A stretch of DNA of 64,000 nucleotides from positions 4,835,001 to 4,899,000 of the forward strand of contig NZ_CP108427.1 of assembly GCF_035982055.1 (NCBI RefSeq), given 5' to 3'. Shown here piece by piece: positions 39,607-48,401 of the stretch (position 1 is the stretch's first letter; every line of letters begins with the position of its first letter). Under the pieces are notes generated by a model. It was given only the letters and a program-made list of their open reading frames with translations, was not told the origin of the DNA and ran no database searches. Origin of the DNA: Streptomyces sp. NBC_01288. Lineage in GTDB: Bacteria > Actinomycetota > Actinomycetes > Streptomycetales > Streptomycetaceae. The position numbers and the translations under genes are program-made.

Positions 39607-39729
39607 AGGGGCGCGGGGAACTGCGCGACCAGCCCACCACGGTCTGCGGACGAGTACGAATCTGCGGGAGCGTTGCGGCTGGTCGCGCCCACGCGGCGGA
39701 GCCGCACATCGCTACAGCCCCGCGCCCCT
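39607..39729. repeat. Structured dispersed intergenic repeat
   Basis: A nested structure: outer stem AGGGGCGCGGGG (39607-39618) with CCCCGCGCCCCT (39718-39729), inner stem GCGCGACCAGCC (39623-39634) with GGCTGGTCGCGC (39677-39688), and a local hairpin GCGGC/GCCGC (39693-39705). Both long stems are 12 perfect pairs. It fills the gap between two convergent genes and ends on the stop codon of the next. From memory, near-identical elements are scattered between genes in many Streptomyces genomes; a terminator or REP-like role is likely. Confidence 0.75.
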
Positions 39730-40223
39730 TACGTGGCTCCGCCGAAGCGTGTTTCCCGGTGAACCCTCCACCGCTCCATCATCGCCACGATCTCCCCGTC
39801 CACGAACTCGAAGAACGCGAGCGTCTCGGCCATACGACGCCCCGCAGGCGTATCCGAGCCCAGACTGCTGACACCCTCACGCAGAGCCCCCTCCCAGCGC
39901 TTGATCAGCGCCTCGCGATTGGTCAGCGCCTCGTACCACTGATCGCCGTGCACCACATACCGTTCCCGACGAGAACCCGGCTCCCGCTCACGCGAGACCA
40001 TGTGCGTCTGGGCCAGATAGCGCACCGCCCCGGAGACCCCAGCCGGACTGATCCGCAGTTGTTCGCCCAGCTCCGCCGAGGTCATCGCACCGTCGTCGGA
40101 AGACAGAAGCGCGGCGAAGACCCGCGCCGGCATCCGCTGCATCCCGGCCTCGACAAGCTGCGCCGCGAAACTCTCCACGAACTTCGAGACCGCCTCTTGG
40201 TCCCGCTCCGCCCCATCCGTCAT
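39729..40223 (-). CDS. GbsR/MarR-family regulator
   Basis: 164 residues with a MarR/GbsR-type winged helix (GMQRMPARVFAALLSSDDGAMTSAELGEQLRISPAGVSGAVRYLAQTHMVSRER) followed by a helical dimerisation part. Divergent from the ABC exporter genes by 74 bases; a 16-bp palindrome (40262-40277) lies in that gap, so repression of the exporter with a drug or cell-envelope signal as inducer is plausible. Confidence 0.9.
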   Translation of the reverse strand: MTDGAERDQEAVSKFVESFAAQLVEAGMQRMPARVFAALLSSDDGAMTSAELGEQLRISPAGVSGAVRYLAQTHMVSREREPGSRRERYVVHGDQWYEALTNREALIKRWEGALREGVSSLGSDTPAGRRMAETLAFFEFVDGEIVAMMERWRVHRETRFGGAT

Positions 40224-40261
40224 AGGCCCAACCTTACCCGCGCTTCACACACTTCCTTAAC

Positions 40262-40277
40262 TTCACAAATTTCTGAA
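40262..40277. promoter_or_regulatory. Palindromic operator, MarR-type regulator / ABC exporter
   Basis: TTCACAAATTTCTGAA: the arms TTCA/TGAA and the central AAATTT are perfect, with one mismatched pair between. It lies 21 bases upstream of the ABC ATPase start and is flanked by AT-rich sequence, unusual for this window. Confidence 0.55.
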
Positions 40278-40297
40278 AGAAGCGTACGTTCGGCTCC

Positions 40298-41185
40298 ATG
40301 ACGAAGGCAATCACCGTCTCCGGACTGCACAAGGCGTTCGGCAGGACGCAAGCCCTCGCGGGTCTCGACCTGGACGTCGAGGCCGGCGAGGTGCACGGCT
40401 TCCTCGGCCCCAACGGCTCCGGCAAGTCCACGACGATCCGCGTCCTGCTCGGCCTCCTCCACGCGGACTCCGGCGCGGCCCAGCTCCTGGGTCGCGACCC
40501 CTGGACCGACGCCGTCGAACTGCACCGCCGGGTCGCCTACGTCCCCGGCGACGTGACGCTGTGGCGCAACCTCTCCGGGGGCGAAGTCATCGATCTCTAC
40601 GGCAAGTTGCGCGGCGGCCTCGATAAGACGCGCCGCGCCGACCTGATCGACCGCTACGAGCTGGACCCCACCAAAAAGGGCCGCACGTACTCCAAGGGCA
40701 ACCGCCAGAAGGTCGCCCTCGTCGCCGCGTTCGCCTCCGACGTCGACCTGCTGATCCTCGACGAACCGACCTCCGGCCTCGACCCCCTGATGGAGGAGGT
40801 CTTCCAGCGCTGCGTGGAGGAGGAACGCGACCGGGGTCGTACGATCCTGCTCTCCTCCCACATCCTCAGCGAGGTCGAGGAGTTGTGCGACCGGGTGAGC
40901 ATCATCCGCAAGGGCCGCACGGTGGAGAGCGGTTCGCTGTCCGACCTGCGCCACCTCACCCGCACCAGCGTGACGGCCGAACTCACCGGCGCGCCCAACG
41001 GGTTGGCGTCCATCCCCGGCGTGCACGACCTCGACGTACAAGGTCACCGCGTCCGCCTCCAGGTAGAGGCCGACCAACTCAACGCCGTACTGCGATCGTT
41101 GAGCGAGTCCGGCGTGCGCTCGCTGACCTCGAAGCCGCCGACGCTGGAGGAGCTGTTCCTCCGCCACTACCAGGAGACGGCATGA
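40298..41185 (+). CDS. ABC transporter ATP-binding protein
   Basis: 295 residues. Walker A GPNGSGKST (about 40-48), Q-loop region VAYVPGDVTLWRNLSGGE, signature YSKGNRQKV (a variant of LSGGQ usual in this export family), Walker B LLILDEPTSGLDP, and switch H in LLSSHILSEVEELC. A C-terminal regulatory strand-rich part resembles DrrA/antibiotic or lantibiotic-type exporters. Co-translated with the permease (ATGA). Divergent from the MarR-type regulator. Confidence 0.95.
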   Translation: MTKAITVSGLHKAFGRTQALAGLDLDVEAGEVHGFLGPNGSGKSTTIRVLLGLLHADSGAAQLLGRDPWTDAVELHRRVAYVPGDVTLWRNLSGGEVIDLYGKLRGGLDKTRRADLIDRYELDPTKKGRTYSKGNRQKVALVAAFASDVDLLILDEPTSGLDPLMEEVFQRCVEEERDRGRTILLSSHILSEVEELCDRVSIIRKGRTVESGSLSDLRHLTRTSVTAELTGAPNGLASIPGVHDLDVQGHRVRLQVEADQLNAVLRSLSESGVRSLTSKPPTLEELFLRHYQETA

Positions 41186-42792
41186 CGGCCGCCACATTCC
41201 CCGCACGCCCCGCCGCCAGCGGCTCGCGCCAACTGGCAGGCACCGGCGCCCTGTTGCGCTTCAACCTGCGCCGCGACCGCGTGGTGATCCCGGCCTGGGT
41301 GGCGGTGACCGGCCTCCTTGTCCTCTCCCTCCCCGGCTCCCTGAAGACCGTGTACTCCACCCCCGCCGAACGCACGGACATCGCCCGCCAGATGCTCACC
41401 AACAGTTCGCTGCGCGCGACTTACGGCCCGGTGTTCAGCGACTCCCTCGGCGGTCTCACCGCGTGGCGCATCGGCGGCTACGCCGCGATCCTCGCCGGGG
41501 TCATGAGCCTGATCGTCGTCGTACGGCACACGCGGGACGAGGAGGAGAGCGGCCGCCAGGAACTCGTCTCCTCGGCGATGGTGGGTCGCCGAGCCCCGCT
41601 GACGGCGGCCCTGTTGACGGCGCTGGTCGCCAACTCCGCGCTGGCGCTGCTGATCACGGGAGGTATGGCCGGCCAGGGATCGGCGGGCGCGCTGGCCCTC
41701 GGGCTGGGCATCGGCGGAGTGGGCATGGTGTTCGCGACGCTAGCGGCGATCGTCGCGCAGTTCACGGACAGCGGCCGTTTGGCGAAGGGCCTGACCGGCG
41801 GACTACTGGGAGCAGCTTTCGTCCTCCGCGCCGTAGGAGACTCGACCACCAACAACGGCTCGTCCCCGGCGACTTGGATCTCCCCGATCGGCTGGCTGGA
41901 GAACCTGCGCCCGTTCGCGTCCGAACGGTGGTGGGTCCTGGCCCTGTTCGTGGCCGCGCCTCTCCTCCAGGGCTTGCTGGCCTACGAGTTGGCGGGCCGC
42001 CGAGACGTGGGGATGAGCTTCTTCCCGGCCCGCCCGGGCCCGGCCCACGGCCGCCTCGGCACGGCGGGCGCACTGGCCTGGCGTCTCCAGCGGGGCAGTG
42101 TCCTGGGCTGGAGCCTCGGCTTCCTCGCGGCCGGGGTCGCCTTCGGCGGCATCACGAAGGGCGCGGCGGACCTGGTCGGGGACAACGCCAAGACCCGCGA
42201 GATCATCGAGCGGATGGGCGGCCGGTCCGGCATCGAGAACGCGTTCCTGGCCACGATGGTCGGCATGTTCGGCATGCTCGCCGCGCTGTACGCGGTCTCC
42301 TCGGTCCTCCGCCTGCACAGCGAGGAGACCGGCCAGCGCGCCGAACCGATCCTGGCGAACGCGGTGGGCCGCCTGCGCTGGGCAGCGGGCCACCTGGTCA
42401 TCGCCTTCGGAGGCGCGGTCCTGATCATGCTCCTGAGCGGCCTCGGCCTGACCCTCGGCTACGGCGCCGACCCGGGCCCGATCCTGGCCGCCACCCTGGT
42501 CCAACTCCCGGCGATCTGGACCCTGGGCGCGCTCGCGGTCCTGCTCCACGGCCTCTCCCCCCGCCTGTCCCCCCTGTCCTGGGCAGCGGCCGGCCTCGCC
42601 CTCCTCCTCGGCTGGATCGGCCCCGCGCTCAACCTCCCCCAGGCAGTCCTGGACCTCTCCCCCTTCGGCCACCTCCCGAAGCTCCCGGGCGGAGACATGG
42701 CGTGGGGGCCGGTGATCGCCCTCACGGCGATCGCCGCGGCCCTGGTCGCCGTAGGGCTGACGGCTCTACGGCGCCGCGACCTCACGACCTGA
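41182..42792 (+). CDS. ABC-2 type exporter permease
   Basis: 536 residues with about 12 transmembrane segments in two halves, an N-terminal cytoplasmic start and conserved RFNLRRDRVVIPAWV, RHTRDEEESGRQELVSSAMVGR (the coupling EE/R motif typical of this subfamily), and a repeat of the same design in the second half (RLHSEETGQRAEPILANAVGR). Together with the ATPase it makes a two-gene exporter, probably for polyketides, peptides or lipids; substrate unknown. Confidence 0.93.
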   Translation: MTAATFPARPAASGSRQLAGTGALLRFNLRRDRVVIPAWVAVTGLLVLSLPGSLKTVYSTPAERTDIARQMLTNSSLRATYGPVFSDSLGGLTAWRIGGYAAILAGVMSLIVVVRHTRDEEESGRQELVSSAMVGRRAPLTAALLTALVANSALALLITGGMAGQGSAGALALGLGIGGVGMVFATLAAIVAQFTDSGRLAKGLTGGLLGAAFVLRAVGDSTTNNGSSPATWISPIGWLENLRPFASERWWVLALFVAAPLLQGLLAYELAGRRDVGMSFFPARPGPAHGRLGTAGALAWRLQRGSVLGWSLGFLAAGVAFGGITKGAADLVGDNAKTREIIERMGGRSGIENAFLATMVGMFGMLAALYAVSSVLRLHSEETGQRAEPILANAVGRLRWAAGHLVIAFGGAVLIMLLSGLGLTLGYGADPGPILAATLVQLPAIWTLGALAVLLHGLSPRLSPLSWAAAGLALLLGWIGPALNLPQAVLDLSPFGHLPKLPGGDMAWGPVIALTAIAAALVAVGLTALRRRDLTT

Positions 42793-42932
42793 CCAGGGCG
42801 CTCCCTGACGACTGGAGTGTCCTCTACGCGGAGTTGCCGTCGGCGGTGTTGGGTGGAGTCGTGCTGTCACTCGGCGTCCGGACTCCGGTGCGGCGCGCCA
42901 GGCGCACTCAACTGAACTGAGAGGAAACGGCG

Positions 42933-43721
42933 TTGGGCACAAGCCCGCTGGAGGAAGCGGACGACGACGAAGACGGCGTCGACCTCCCGATGACCGCCGA
43001 GATCTACGGCGTGCTGCGCGAGCACCCCTGGATCGGGCAGGTCAGCGCGGACCACGACCTGGACGAAGACCTCTTCAGCCTGGCGGTCAAACGGGCCGCC
43101 GCCTACGGCTGGAGTTCCACCCGTCTCAGCGCCGGTGCCGAACTCGGCGGGCAGCGCTGGGGGCATGCGGACGCGGGCGGGGACTGGTCGCAGGACGGCC
43201 GGGTGCGGCAACTCGCGTGGATCACCGTGTATCCCGCGACCGACCTGCGCGAACAGCACCTGCCTGTGCTGCCGTTGACCCGGGTGATGGTCGAATCCCT
43301 GGGCCGGATGGGCGAGTTGGACTTCACGGGGCTGACGGTGCGGGTGCCGGTGCGGCTCGCGCCGGACACCCGGTTCGACCTGGTGGGGGACGCCGCCTGG
43401 TTCGCCCTGGCGGCACCGGACGCGCGGGCGGAGGCGGTCGTCTCCGTCCTGGGGCCGGTCGACACCGTGGCGGAGCGGGTGCGCGAACTGGTCGTACAGC
43501 GCGGGCACGGACTGCTCCACGCCGAGGTCAGAGCCAGCGCCCACGACCGTACGGCCGCCTTCGCCTGCGGCCTGCCCGAGTGGACCCCGGACGCCGCGGC
43601 CTGGCTCGCGGAGGTCTTCGTCGACGCGTTGCGCGAGGTCGGCGTACGCGACACGGTGGAGATCGCGATCGACCGGACCACCCGAACTCCCCCTCGCCCA
43701 GCAGGAGTCGGCCGCCCATGA
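42933..43721 (+). CDS. Conserved hypothetical protein coupled to SLOG-like protein
   Basis: 262 residues from TTG 42933 with GAGAGGAAA upstream. An acidic N-terminus (EEADDDEDGVDLP) precedes two beta-rich segments (VRQLAWITVYPATDLREQHLP..., LTVRVPVRLAPDTRFDLVG) and a C-terminal alpha-beta part (VRELVVQRGHGLLHAEVRASAHDRTAAFACGLPEW). I recognise no family. The stop overlaps the start of the SLOG-like gene (ATGA), so the two products probably work together. Confidence 0.75.
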   Translation: MGTSPLEEADDDEDGVDLPMTAEIYGVLREHPWIGQVSADHDLDEDLFSLAVKRAAAYGWSSTRLSAGAELGGQRWGHADAGGDWSQDGRVRQLAWITVYPATDLREQHLPVLPLTRVMVESLGRMGELDFTGLTVRVPVRLAPDTRFDLVGDAAWFALAAPDARAEAVVSVLGPVDTVAERVRELVVQRGHGLLHAEVRASAHDRTAAFACGLPEWTPDAAAWLAEVFVDALREVGVRDTVEIAIDRTTRTPPRPAGVGRP

Positions 43722-44215
43722 GAATCGGGATCACCGGACACCGCGGCCTGTCCGGCGAGGTGGAGCGGACGGTGCGCGCGCTCATTGAGGAGACGGTCGC
43801 GTCGTACACGGGCAGCGGCAGCGGCAGCGGCAACGCGAGCCTGGTGGGCGTCAGTTGTATCGCCGACGGACCCGACGCCTGGTTCGCCGAGGCCGTCCTC
43901 GGCCACGGCGGGCGGCTCGAAGTCGCCCTGCCCGCCGAGCAGTACCGCGCCGACCTGCCCGCCTGGTACCACCCCGCCTACGACGACCTCCTCCGCCGAG
44001 CCACGGAGGTCCACCGCACGGGACTCGACGCCTCCGGCCCCGATGCCTACATGGCGGGCAGCGAACTCCTCGTGGACCAGGTCGACGTACTCCTCGCCGT
44101 CTGGGACGGCCGACCTGCCCGGGGCTACGGCGGCACCGCCGACGTCGTCTCCTACGCGCGGGAGCACGACGTACCCGTGAAGGTGCTCTGGCCCGAGGGC
44201 GCCACCCGCGGCTGA
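43718..44215 (+). CDS. SLOG/Rossmann-like nucleotide-binding protein
   Basis: 165 residues. It begins MRIGITGHRGLSGEVE, a P-loop-free nucleotide-binding start seen in DprA/LOG-related SLOG domains, then SLVGVSCIADGPDAWFAEAVLGHGGRLEVALP, a conserved Tyr-rich stretch RTGLDASGPDAYMAGSELL and ends with VDVLLAVWDGRPARGYGGTADVVSYAREHDVPVKVLWPEG, matching the SLOG pattern of GG..D.V..A......V. SLOG domains sense or process nucleotide signals. The family call is by motif only. A GSGSGSG stretch lies at about residues 32-38. Confidence 0.65.
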   Translation: MRIGITGHRGLSGEVERTVRALIEETVASYTGSGSGSGNASLVGVSCIADGPDAWFAEAVLGHGGRLEVALPAEQYRADLPAWYHPAYDDLLRRATEVHRTGLDASGPDAYMAGSELLVDQVDVLLAVWDGRPARGYGGTADVVSYAREHDVPVKVLWPEGATRG

Positions 44216-44251
44216 CCTGCGGGGCGGGGCGGGGCAAGGCAGGGCGGGTGA

Positions 44252-44680
44252 TCAGGCGGCGTCGAGAGCCGCCGTGATCTTCCGGATCATGGCCGTCTCG
44301 GCGGGCCCGGCGCCGCCCTTGTGTGCGCGGGAGGCGGCTTCCATGATCGTGGTGATGGTGGCGTGGAAGTTCTCGGCCTCGGCGGGTGCCTTGGTCTTGA
44401 GGAGGGTCATCGAGGCGGTCAGCGCGGTGAAGGTGTGGTCGGCCAGGTCGGCGGTGGAACTGCCGTCCAGATCAAGGCCCTTGAGCTTCTCGGCGAGGAC
44501 GTGACCGACCAGGCCGGTCGCGGACGACAGCGCCTTGCCGCCCGCCATGCCGGAGCGGGTGGAGGAGATCAGGCCGGGGTCGGCCGCCGCCATCAGGGAG
44601 ACGACGCCGTGGGCCGCGGTCTGGAGGGTGAGCTTCTCGGTGGAGGTGAGGATCTCGGTGGAGGTGGTTTTCTCGGACAT
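44252..44680 (-). CDS. Small helical hypothetical protein
   Basis: 142 residues, from ATG 44680 (a longer frame begins at 44782). Ser/Thr-rich N-terminus (MSEKTTSTEILTSTEKLTLQTA), then amphipathic helices with Ala/Gly/Met repeats (GVVSLMAAADPGLISSTRSGMAGGKALSSATGLVGHVLAEKL) and a helical C-terminus. No domain recognised. It follows the MFS gene on the same strand with 73 bases between (44681-44753), so co-transcription is possible. Confidence 0.7.
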   Translation of the reverse strand: MSEKTTSTEILTSTEKLTLQTAAHGVVSLMAAADPGLISSTRSGMAGGKALSSATGLVGHVLAEKLKGLDLDGSSTADLADHTFTALTASMTLLKTKAPAEAENFHATITTIMEAASRAHKGGAGPAETAMIRKITAALDAA

Positions 44681-44753
44681 GGGGGTCTCTTTCGTGAGGG
44701 TGGGTGGGGCGTGGCGCAACTGCCGTAGGGCAGTGGTCTGTTGGGGTCGAAGG

Positions 44754-46217
44754 TCAGGCGGTGGCTTCGGCCTGGTTGCCAACTGCCTTGCGGGGCAGGG
44801 CCAGGCACAGGACCGCGCACAGGACGTAGGCGCCGATCGCCCAGGGCCCCGCGTGGGCGATGGCGTCGGTGAGGCCCTTGCCGGCGTGGGAGAAGAAGGC
44901 GTTGCCGATGACCGCGACGCCGAGCGCTCCGCCGAACTGCTGGGCGGTGGAGAGGATTCCGGAGGCGCCGCCCGCGAGGCCGCTCGGCACGGTGCTCAGG
45001 ATCGTGTTGACCAGCGGGATGATCAGGAGGATCAGCCCGACGCCCGCCAGGAACAGGCCCGGTACCAACGGCCAGGCACCGGTGTGCAGTTGGGCGGAGT
45101 GCTGGGCCGCGTGGCGGACCCAGAACAGGCCGCCCGCCATGACCAGCGCGCCGAGGATCAGTACCGTACGGCCGAACTTGGCGACCAGCGGGTCGACGCC
45201 GGGCGCGGCCAGGATCGAGCCCGCGCTGAAGGCGACCATCAACAGGCCTGCCTGGGTGGGGGTGTAGCCCTGGCCGGACTGGAGCCAGATGGTGAAGACC
45301 AGGAAGAAGCCGGACATGCCGCCGTAGAAGAGGAGTTGGACGAGCAGGCCTGCGCTGAAGGCGGGCTTCTTGAACAAGTCGGTGGGGAGGAGCGGGTGTT
45401 CGATGCCTCGGCGCTTCTCCGAGAGCGTCAGCGCGGCGATCGCGGCCACGCCCGCGGTCAGGCAGAGCCAGCCCCACAGCGGCCAGCCGTTGGAGCGGCC
45501 CTGGACCAGCGGGAGCACGATCGCGACGAGGCCCGCGGCGAGGACCAGGTTGCCTGGCAGGTCTGTCCGGCCCGTGAAGGCGTGGTCCTTGGAGGCGGGG
45601 ATCCACTTGGCGCCGAGGACGACGACCACGGCCGCCAGCGGGAGGTTGATGACGAAGATCGTGCGCCAGCCCCAGCCGAACAGGTCCCAGTCGGTCAGCA
45701 CGCCGCCGAGCAGCACGCCCACGGCGGTGGAGATGCCGGCGATCGCGCCGTACAGGGCGAAGGCCTTGCCGCGTTCCTCGCCGTCGAACATCGTGCGGAA
45801 CGACGCGAGGATCTGCGGCATGATCACCGCCGCGGCCACGCCCTGGAGACCGCGCGAGGCGACGAGCACCCCGGCCGAGGTCGCCAGCGCGCTGGCCAGA
45901 CTCGTCAGCGCGAACGCGGTGACGCCGAGCAGGAACAGCTTCTTGCGGCCGTAGCGGTCGCCGAGGTGCCCGGCGATGATCAGCGTGGCGGCGAAGCCGA
46001 GCATGTACGCGGACACGGTCCACTGGAGATCGGCGGGGGTGGCCTTGAGGCCCTTGCCTATGGAGGGCAGCGCGGTGTTCACGATCGATCCGTCGATCAT
46101 GTCCAGCAGCGCCGCGAGGATCATCACGAACGCCGCCGCCCACCGCTTGGGATAGGGCACCGGCCCGCCGCCGCCGTCAGCGGCTACGTTCATGGGGTTG
46201 GTCGTGCTGGACGACAT
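44754..46217 (-). CDS. MFS transporter (DHA2/EmrB-QacA family)
   Basis: 487 residues with about 14 hydrophobic segments. Family signatures: LDMIDGSIVNTALPSIGKGL in TM1, the DRYGRKK loop motif, RGLQGVAAAVIMPQ, and GVLLGGVLTDWDLFGWGWRTIFVINLPLA in the middle. This family exports drugs and antiseptics by proton antiport. Divergent from the MarR-type regulator at 46315, which probably represses it through the repeats at 46247-46277. Confidence 0.95.
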   Translation of the reverse strand: MSSSTTNPMNVAADGGGGPVPYPKRWAAAFVMILAALLDMIDGSIVNTALPSIGKGLKATPADLQWTVSAYMLGFAATLIIAGHLGDRYGRKKLFLLGVTAFALTSLASALATSAGVLVASRGLQGVAAAVIMPQILASFRTMFDGEERGKAFALYGAIAGISTAVGVLLGGVLTDWDLFGWGWRTIFVINLPLAAVVVVLGAKWIPASKDHAFTGRTDLPGNLVLAAGLVAIVLPLVQGRSNGWPLWGWLCLTAGVAAIAALTLSEKRRGIEHPLLPTDLFKKPAFSAGLLVQLLFYGGMSGFFLVFTIWLQSGQGYTPTQAGLLMVAFSAGSILAAPGVDPLVAKFGRTVLILGALVMAGGLFWVRHAAQHSAQLHTGAWPLVPGLFLAGVGLILLIIPLVNTILSTVPSGLAGGASGILSTAQQFGGALGVAVIGNAFFSHAGKGLTDAIAHAGPWAIGAYVLCAVLCLALPRKAVGNQAEATA

Positions 46218-46246
46218 GGCGTGGACTCCTCGGGTCGGTCAGTTCT

Positions 46247-46277
46247 GCTTGACTTTCATACATCTTGGCTTTCAAGC
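46247..46277. promoter_or_regulatory. Operator region, MFS / MarR genes
   Basis: GCTTG (46247-46251) and CAAGC (46273-46277) are inverted, and TTGACTTTCA (46249-46258) and TTGGCTTTCA (46265-46274) are near-identical direct repeats 16 bp apart. TTGACT is also a good -35 element. The region is in the 97-base gap between the divergent genes, so it likely holds both promoters and the MarR binding site. Confidence 0.5.
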
Positions 46278-46314
46278 TAATAACCGATAGTTACGATGCA
46301 GGGAGATATCTCGA

Positions 46315-46911
46315 ATGTCAAGCGGAACGGAGTCGGAGGCGGGCTCGGGGGCAGATTTGGGTGCTGCCTCGGGGTCGGACTCAGGGTCGGGCTCAGGGTC
46401 GGTCGAAGCGCGGCTGGGCGCGGCCGTGCAGGCCTACCAGAGCGCCGTCGACGACTTCGACCGCGAACTGGCCCGGCTCATGGGGGTCAACGAGACCGAT
46501 CTGCGCTGCCTGGAGATCCTCTTCGCGGTCGAGGAGATCACCCCGCGTGAGCTGAGCCGGCAGCTGGGCCTGACCACCGGGAGCGTCACCACGATGCTCG
46601 ACCGGCTGGAGAAGCTCGCCTATCTCACCCGCACGCCGCACCCCGACGACCGGCGCAAGACCCTGATCCGGGTCACCCCGGAGGCGGCCCGGCGCGCCTT
46701 CGGCCTGATCGGGCCGTTCCTCGACGACGCCGGGCGGAAGGTGTTCGGCCGTTACACCCCCGAGCAGCTGGAACTGGTCATCGACTATCTGACCTTTTCC
46801 CGCGACATCCAGCAGCAGCACGTCGAGCGGTTGCGGGAAACGCCCGCCACCGGCCCCACCCGGACAGGCGGCCGGCAGGTCCGGGGACCCCGGGGCGGGT
46901 CGGCGACGTAG
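46315..46911 (+). CDS. MarR-family regulator
   Basis: 198 residues. The first ~30 are a Ser/Gly/Glu/Asp-rich low-complexity tail. The winged helix follows (ARLMGVNETDLRCLEILFAVEEITPRELSRQLGLTTGSVTTMLDRLEKLAYLTRTPHPDDRRKTLIRVT, with the DDRR wing motif). Likely local repressor of the divergent MFS exporter gene, with a drug-like inducer inferred from family behaviour. Confidence 0.92.
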   Translation: MSSGTESEAGSGADLGAASGSDSGSGSGSVEARLGAAVQAYQSAVDDFDRELARLMGVNETDLRCLEILFAVEEITPRELSRQLGLTTGSVTTMLDRLEKLAYLTRTPHPDDRRKTLIRVTPEAARRAFGLIGPFLDDAGRKVFGRYTPEQLELVIDYLTFSRDIQQQHVERLRETPATGPTRTGGRQVRGPRGGSAT

Positions 46912-46938
46912 ATCCAACTCGGGGCCTATGGGGGTCTG

Positions 46939-48147
46939 TTACCCCACCTCGACGCTCAGCCCCTCCAGTCCCCGGATCACGAAGTTCGGCTTGCGTGCCG
47001 GCTCCGCCGCGAGCCTCAGCGTCGGGGCCTTCTCCAGCAACGCCCCCATGGAGGCGGCGAGTTCGATACGGGCCAGGGGTGCGCCGATGCAGTAGTGGAT
47101 GCCCGCGCTGAAGCTGATGTGCGGGTTGTCCGCGCGGGTGAGGTCCAAGCGCTCGGGGTCGGTGAAGACCGCCGGGTCGTGGTTGGCCGCGCCGAACAGC
47201 ATCGCGATCTCCGCGCCGCGCGGGATCGTCGTACCGTCGATCTCGATCTCGTCCAGCACCCACCGCTCGAAGAGCTGGAGCGGGGTGTCGTAGCGCATCA
47301 ACTCCTCGACGGCGGACGGGATGAGGGAGTGGTCCGCGCGGAGGGCCGCCAGCTGGTCCGGGTTGCGGAACAGCGCCCACCAGCCGTTCACCGTGGAGTT
47401 CACCGTCGCCTCGTGGCCCGCGTTCAGCAGGAGGACGGCGGTGGAGATCAGCTCCTGTTCGGTGAGGCGGTCGTCGTCCTCGTCGTGGGCCGCGATCATG
47501 CCGGAGATGAGGTCGTCGCCCGGGTTCTTGCGACGGGCCGCGATCAACTCGCGTAGATACGACGAGAATTCGTTCGACGCGCGGACCGCCTTCGCCGCCG
47601 TGTCCTCGGACGGGCTCAGTTCGTACATCCCGCAGATGTCCGCCGACCAGGGGCGCAGCGGGGCACGGTCCGACTCCGGGATGCCGAGCATCTCGGCGAT
47701 GACCGCGACGGGGAGCGGCTCGGCCACGTCCGTGAGGAGGTCGCCGCCGCCCTTCGCCACCAGGGCGTCCACCAGCTCGCCCGCCAACTGGCTGACGTAG
47801 GGCCTCAGTTGCTCGACGGTGCGCGGGGTGAACGCCTTCGAGACCAGGCGCCGGATGCGGGTGTGGTCCGGGGGTTCCAGGTCGAGCATGCCGTGGTCGT
47901 TGAGGGTGTGGAAGGGCTCGTGCTCGGGCGGGGGTGCCGTACGGCCGAAGTCCTCGTGGGTGAAGCGGTGTTGGTAGGTGCGGCCGAGGCGGCGGTCGCG
48001 GAGGAGTGCCGAGACGTCCGCGTGCCGGGGGACCAGCCACTGGTCCGTCGGCTCGTAGTAGGTGACCCGGCCCCGGTCGCGCAGTTCGGCGTAGGCGGGG
48101 TACGGGTCGTCGACGAACGCGGGGTCCCAGGGGTCAAAGGCTGCCAT
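46939..48147 (-). CDS. Cytochrome P450
   Basis: 402 residues, a normal bacterial CYP length. I-helix LNAGHEATVNSTVNG (acid-alcohol pair replaced in part), the ExxR of the K-helix in AVEELMRYDTPLQLFERW, and the heme-binding FSAGIHYCIGAPLARIE with the cysteine ligand near residue 350. Start MAAFDPWDPAFVDDPYPAYAELR. No ferredoxin gene is adjacent, so redox partners must come from elsewhere. Substrate and pathway are not indicated; the neighbouring MFS exporter may or may not be connected. Confidence 0.95.
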   Translation of the reverse strand: MAAFDPWDPAFVDDPYPAYAELRDRGRVTYYEPTDQWLVPRHADVSALLRDRRLGRTYQHRFTHEDFGRTAPPPEHEPFHTLNDHGMLDLEPPDHTRIRRLVSKAFTPRTVEQLRPYVSQLAGELVDALVAKGGGDLLTDVAEPLPVAVIAEMLGIPESDRAPLRPWSADICGMYELSPSEDTAAKAVRASNEFSSYLRELIAARRKNPGDDLISGMIAAHDEDDDRLTEQELISTAVLLLNAGHEATVNSTVNGWWALFRNPDQLAALRADHSLIPSAVEELMRYDTPLQLFERWVLDEIEIDGTTIPRGAEIAMLFGAANHDPAVFTDPERLDLTRADNPHISFSAGIHYCIGAPLARIELAASMGALLEKAPTLRLAAEPARKPNFVIRGLEGLSVEVG

Positions 48148-48375
48148 GCACGGACGCTAGCCCGACAGCACCCGGTCTGACCAGGGGCGACCTCGGTGAT
48201 CCCGGTGACCCAGGAGGCGGCGGGACCGCCGGTCACCCCTGCGCGACCTGCTGTTGGCACCGCCACGGAGACGGGCGCCCCCGTGGATCGTTCGTCGTGG
48301 TGCGGGCTCCGGTCAGGACTGGTCGGGCACCCGCCACCACTGCCGGGTGTTCGAGCCGCAGTTGCGGACGTTGAT

Positions 48376-48400
48376 CGGGGGGCGGGGGACCCTCCCCCCG
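48376..48400 (-). terminator. Possible terminator behind module 3
   Basis: CGGGGGG (48376-48382) with CCCCCCG (48394-48400), a 7-bp all-GC stem. On the minus strand it is one base beyond the tandem palindromes. There is no T-run after it, so this is tentative. Confidence 0.35.
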
Positions 48401-48401
48401 A

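Noticed and set aside
44700..44782. Longer N-terminus for the small helical protein
   Set aside because: The extension is basic, overlaps the end of the MFS gene region and lacks a ribosome site; ATG 44680 is better.
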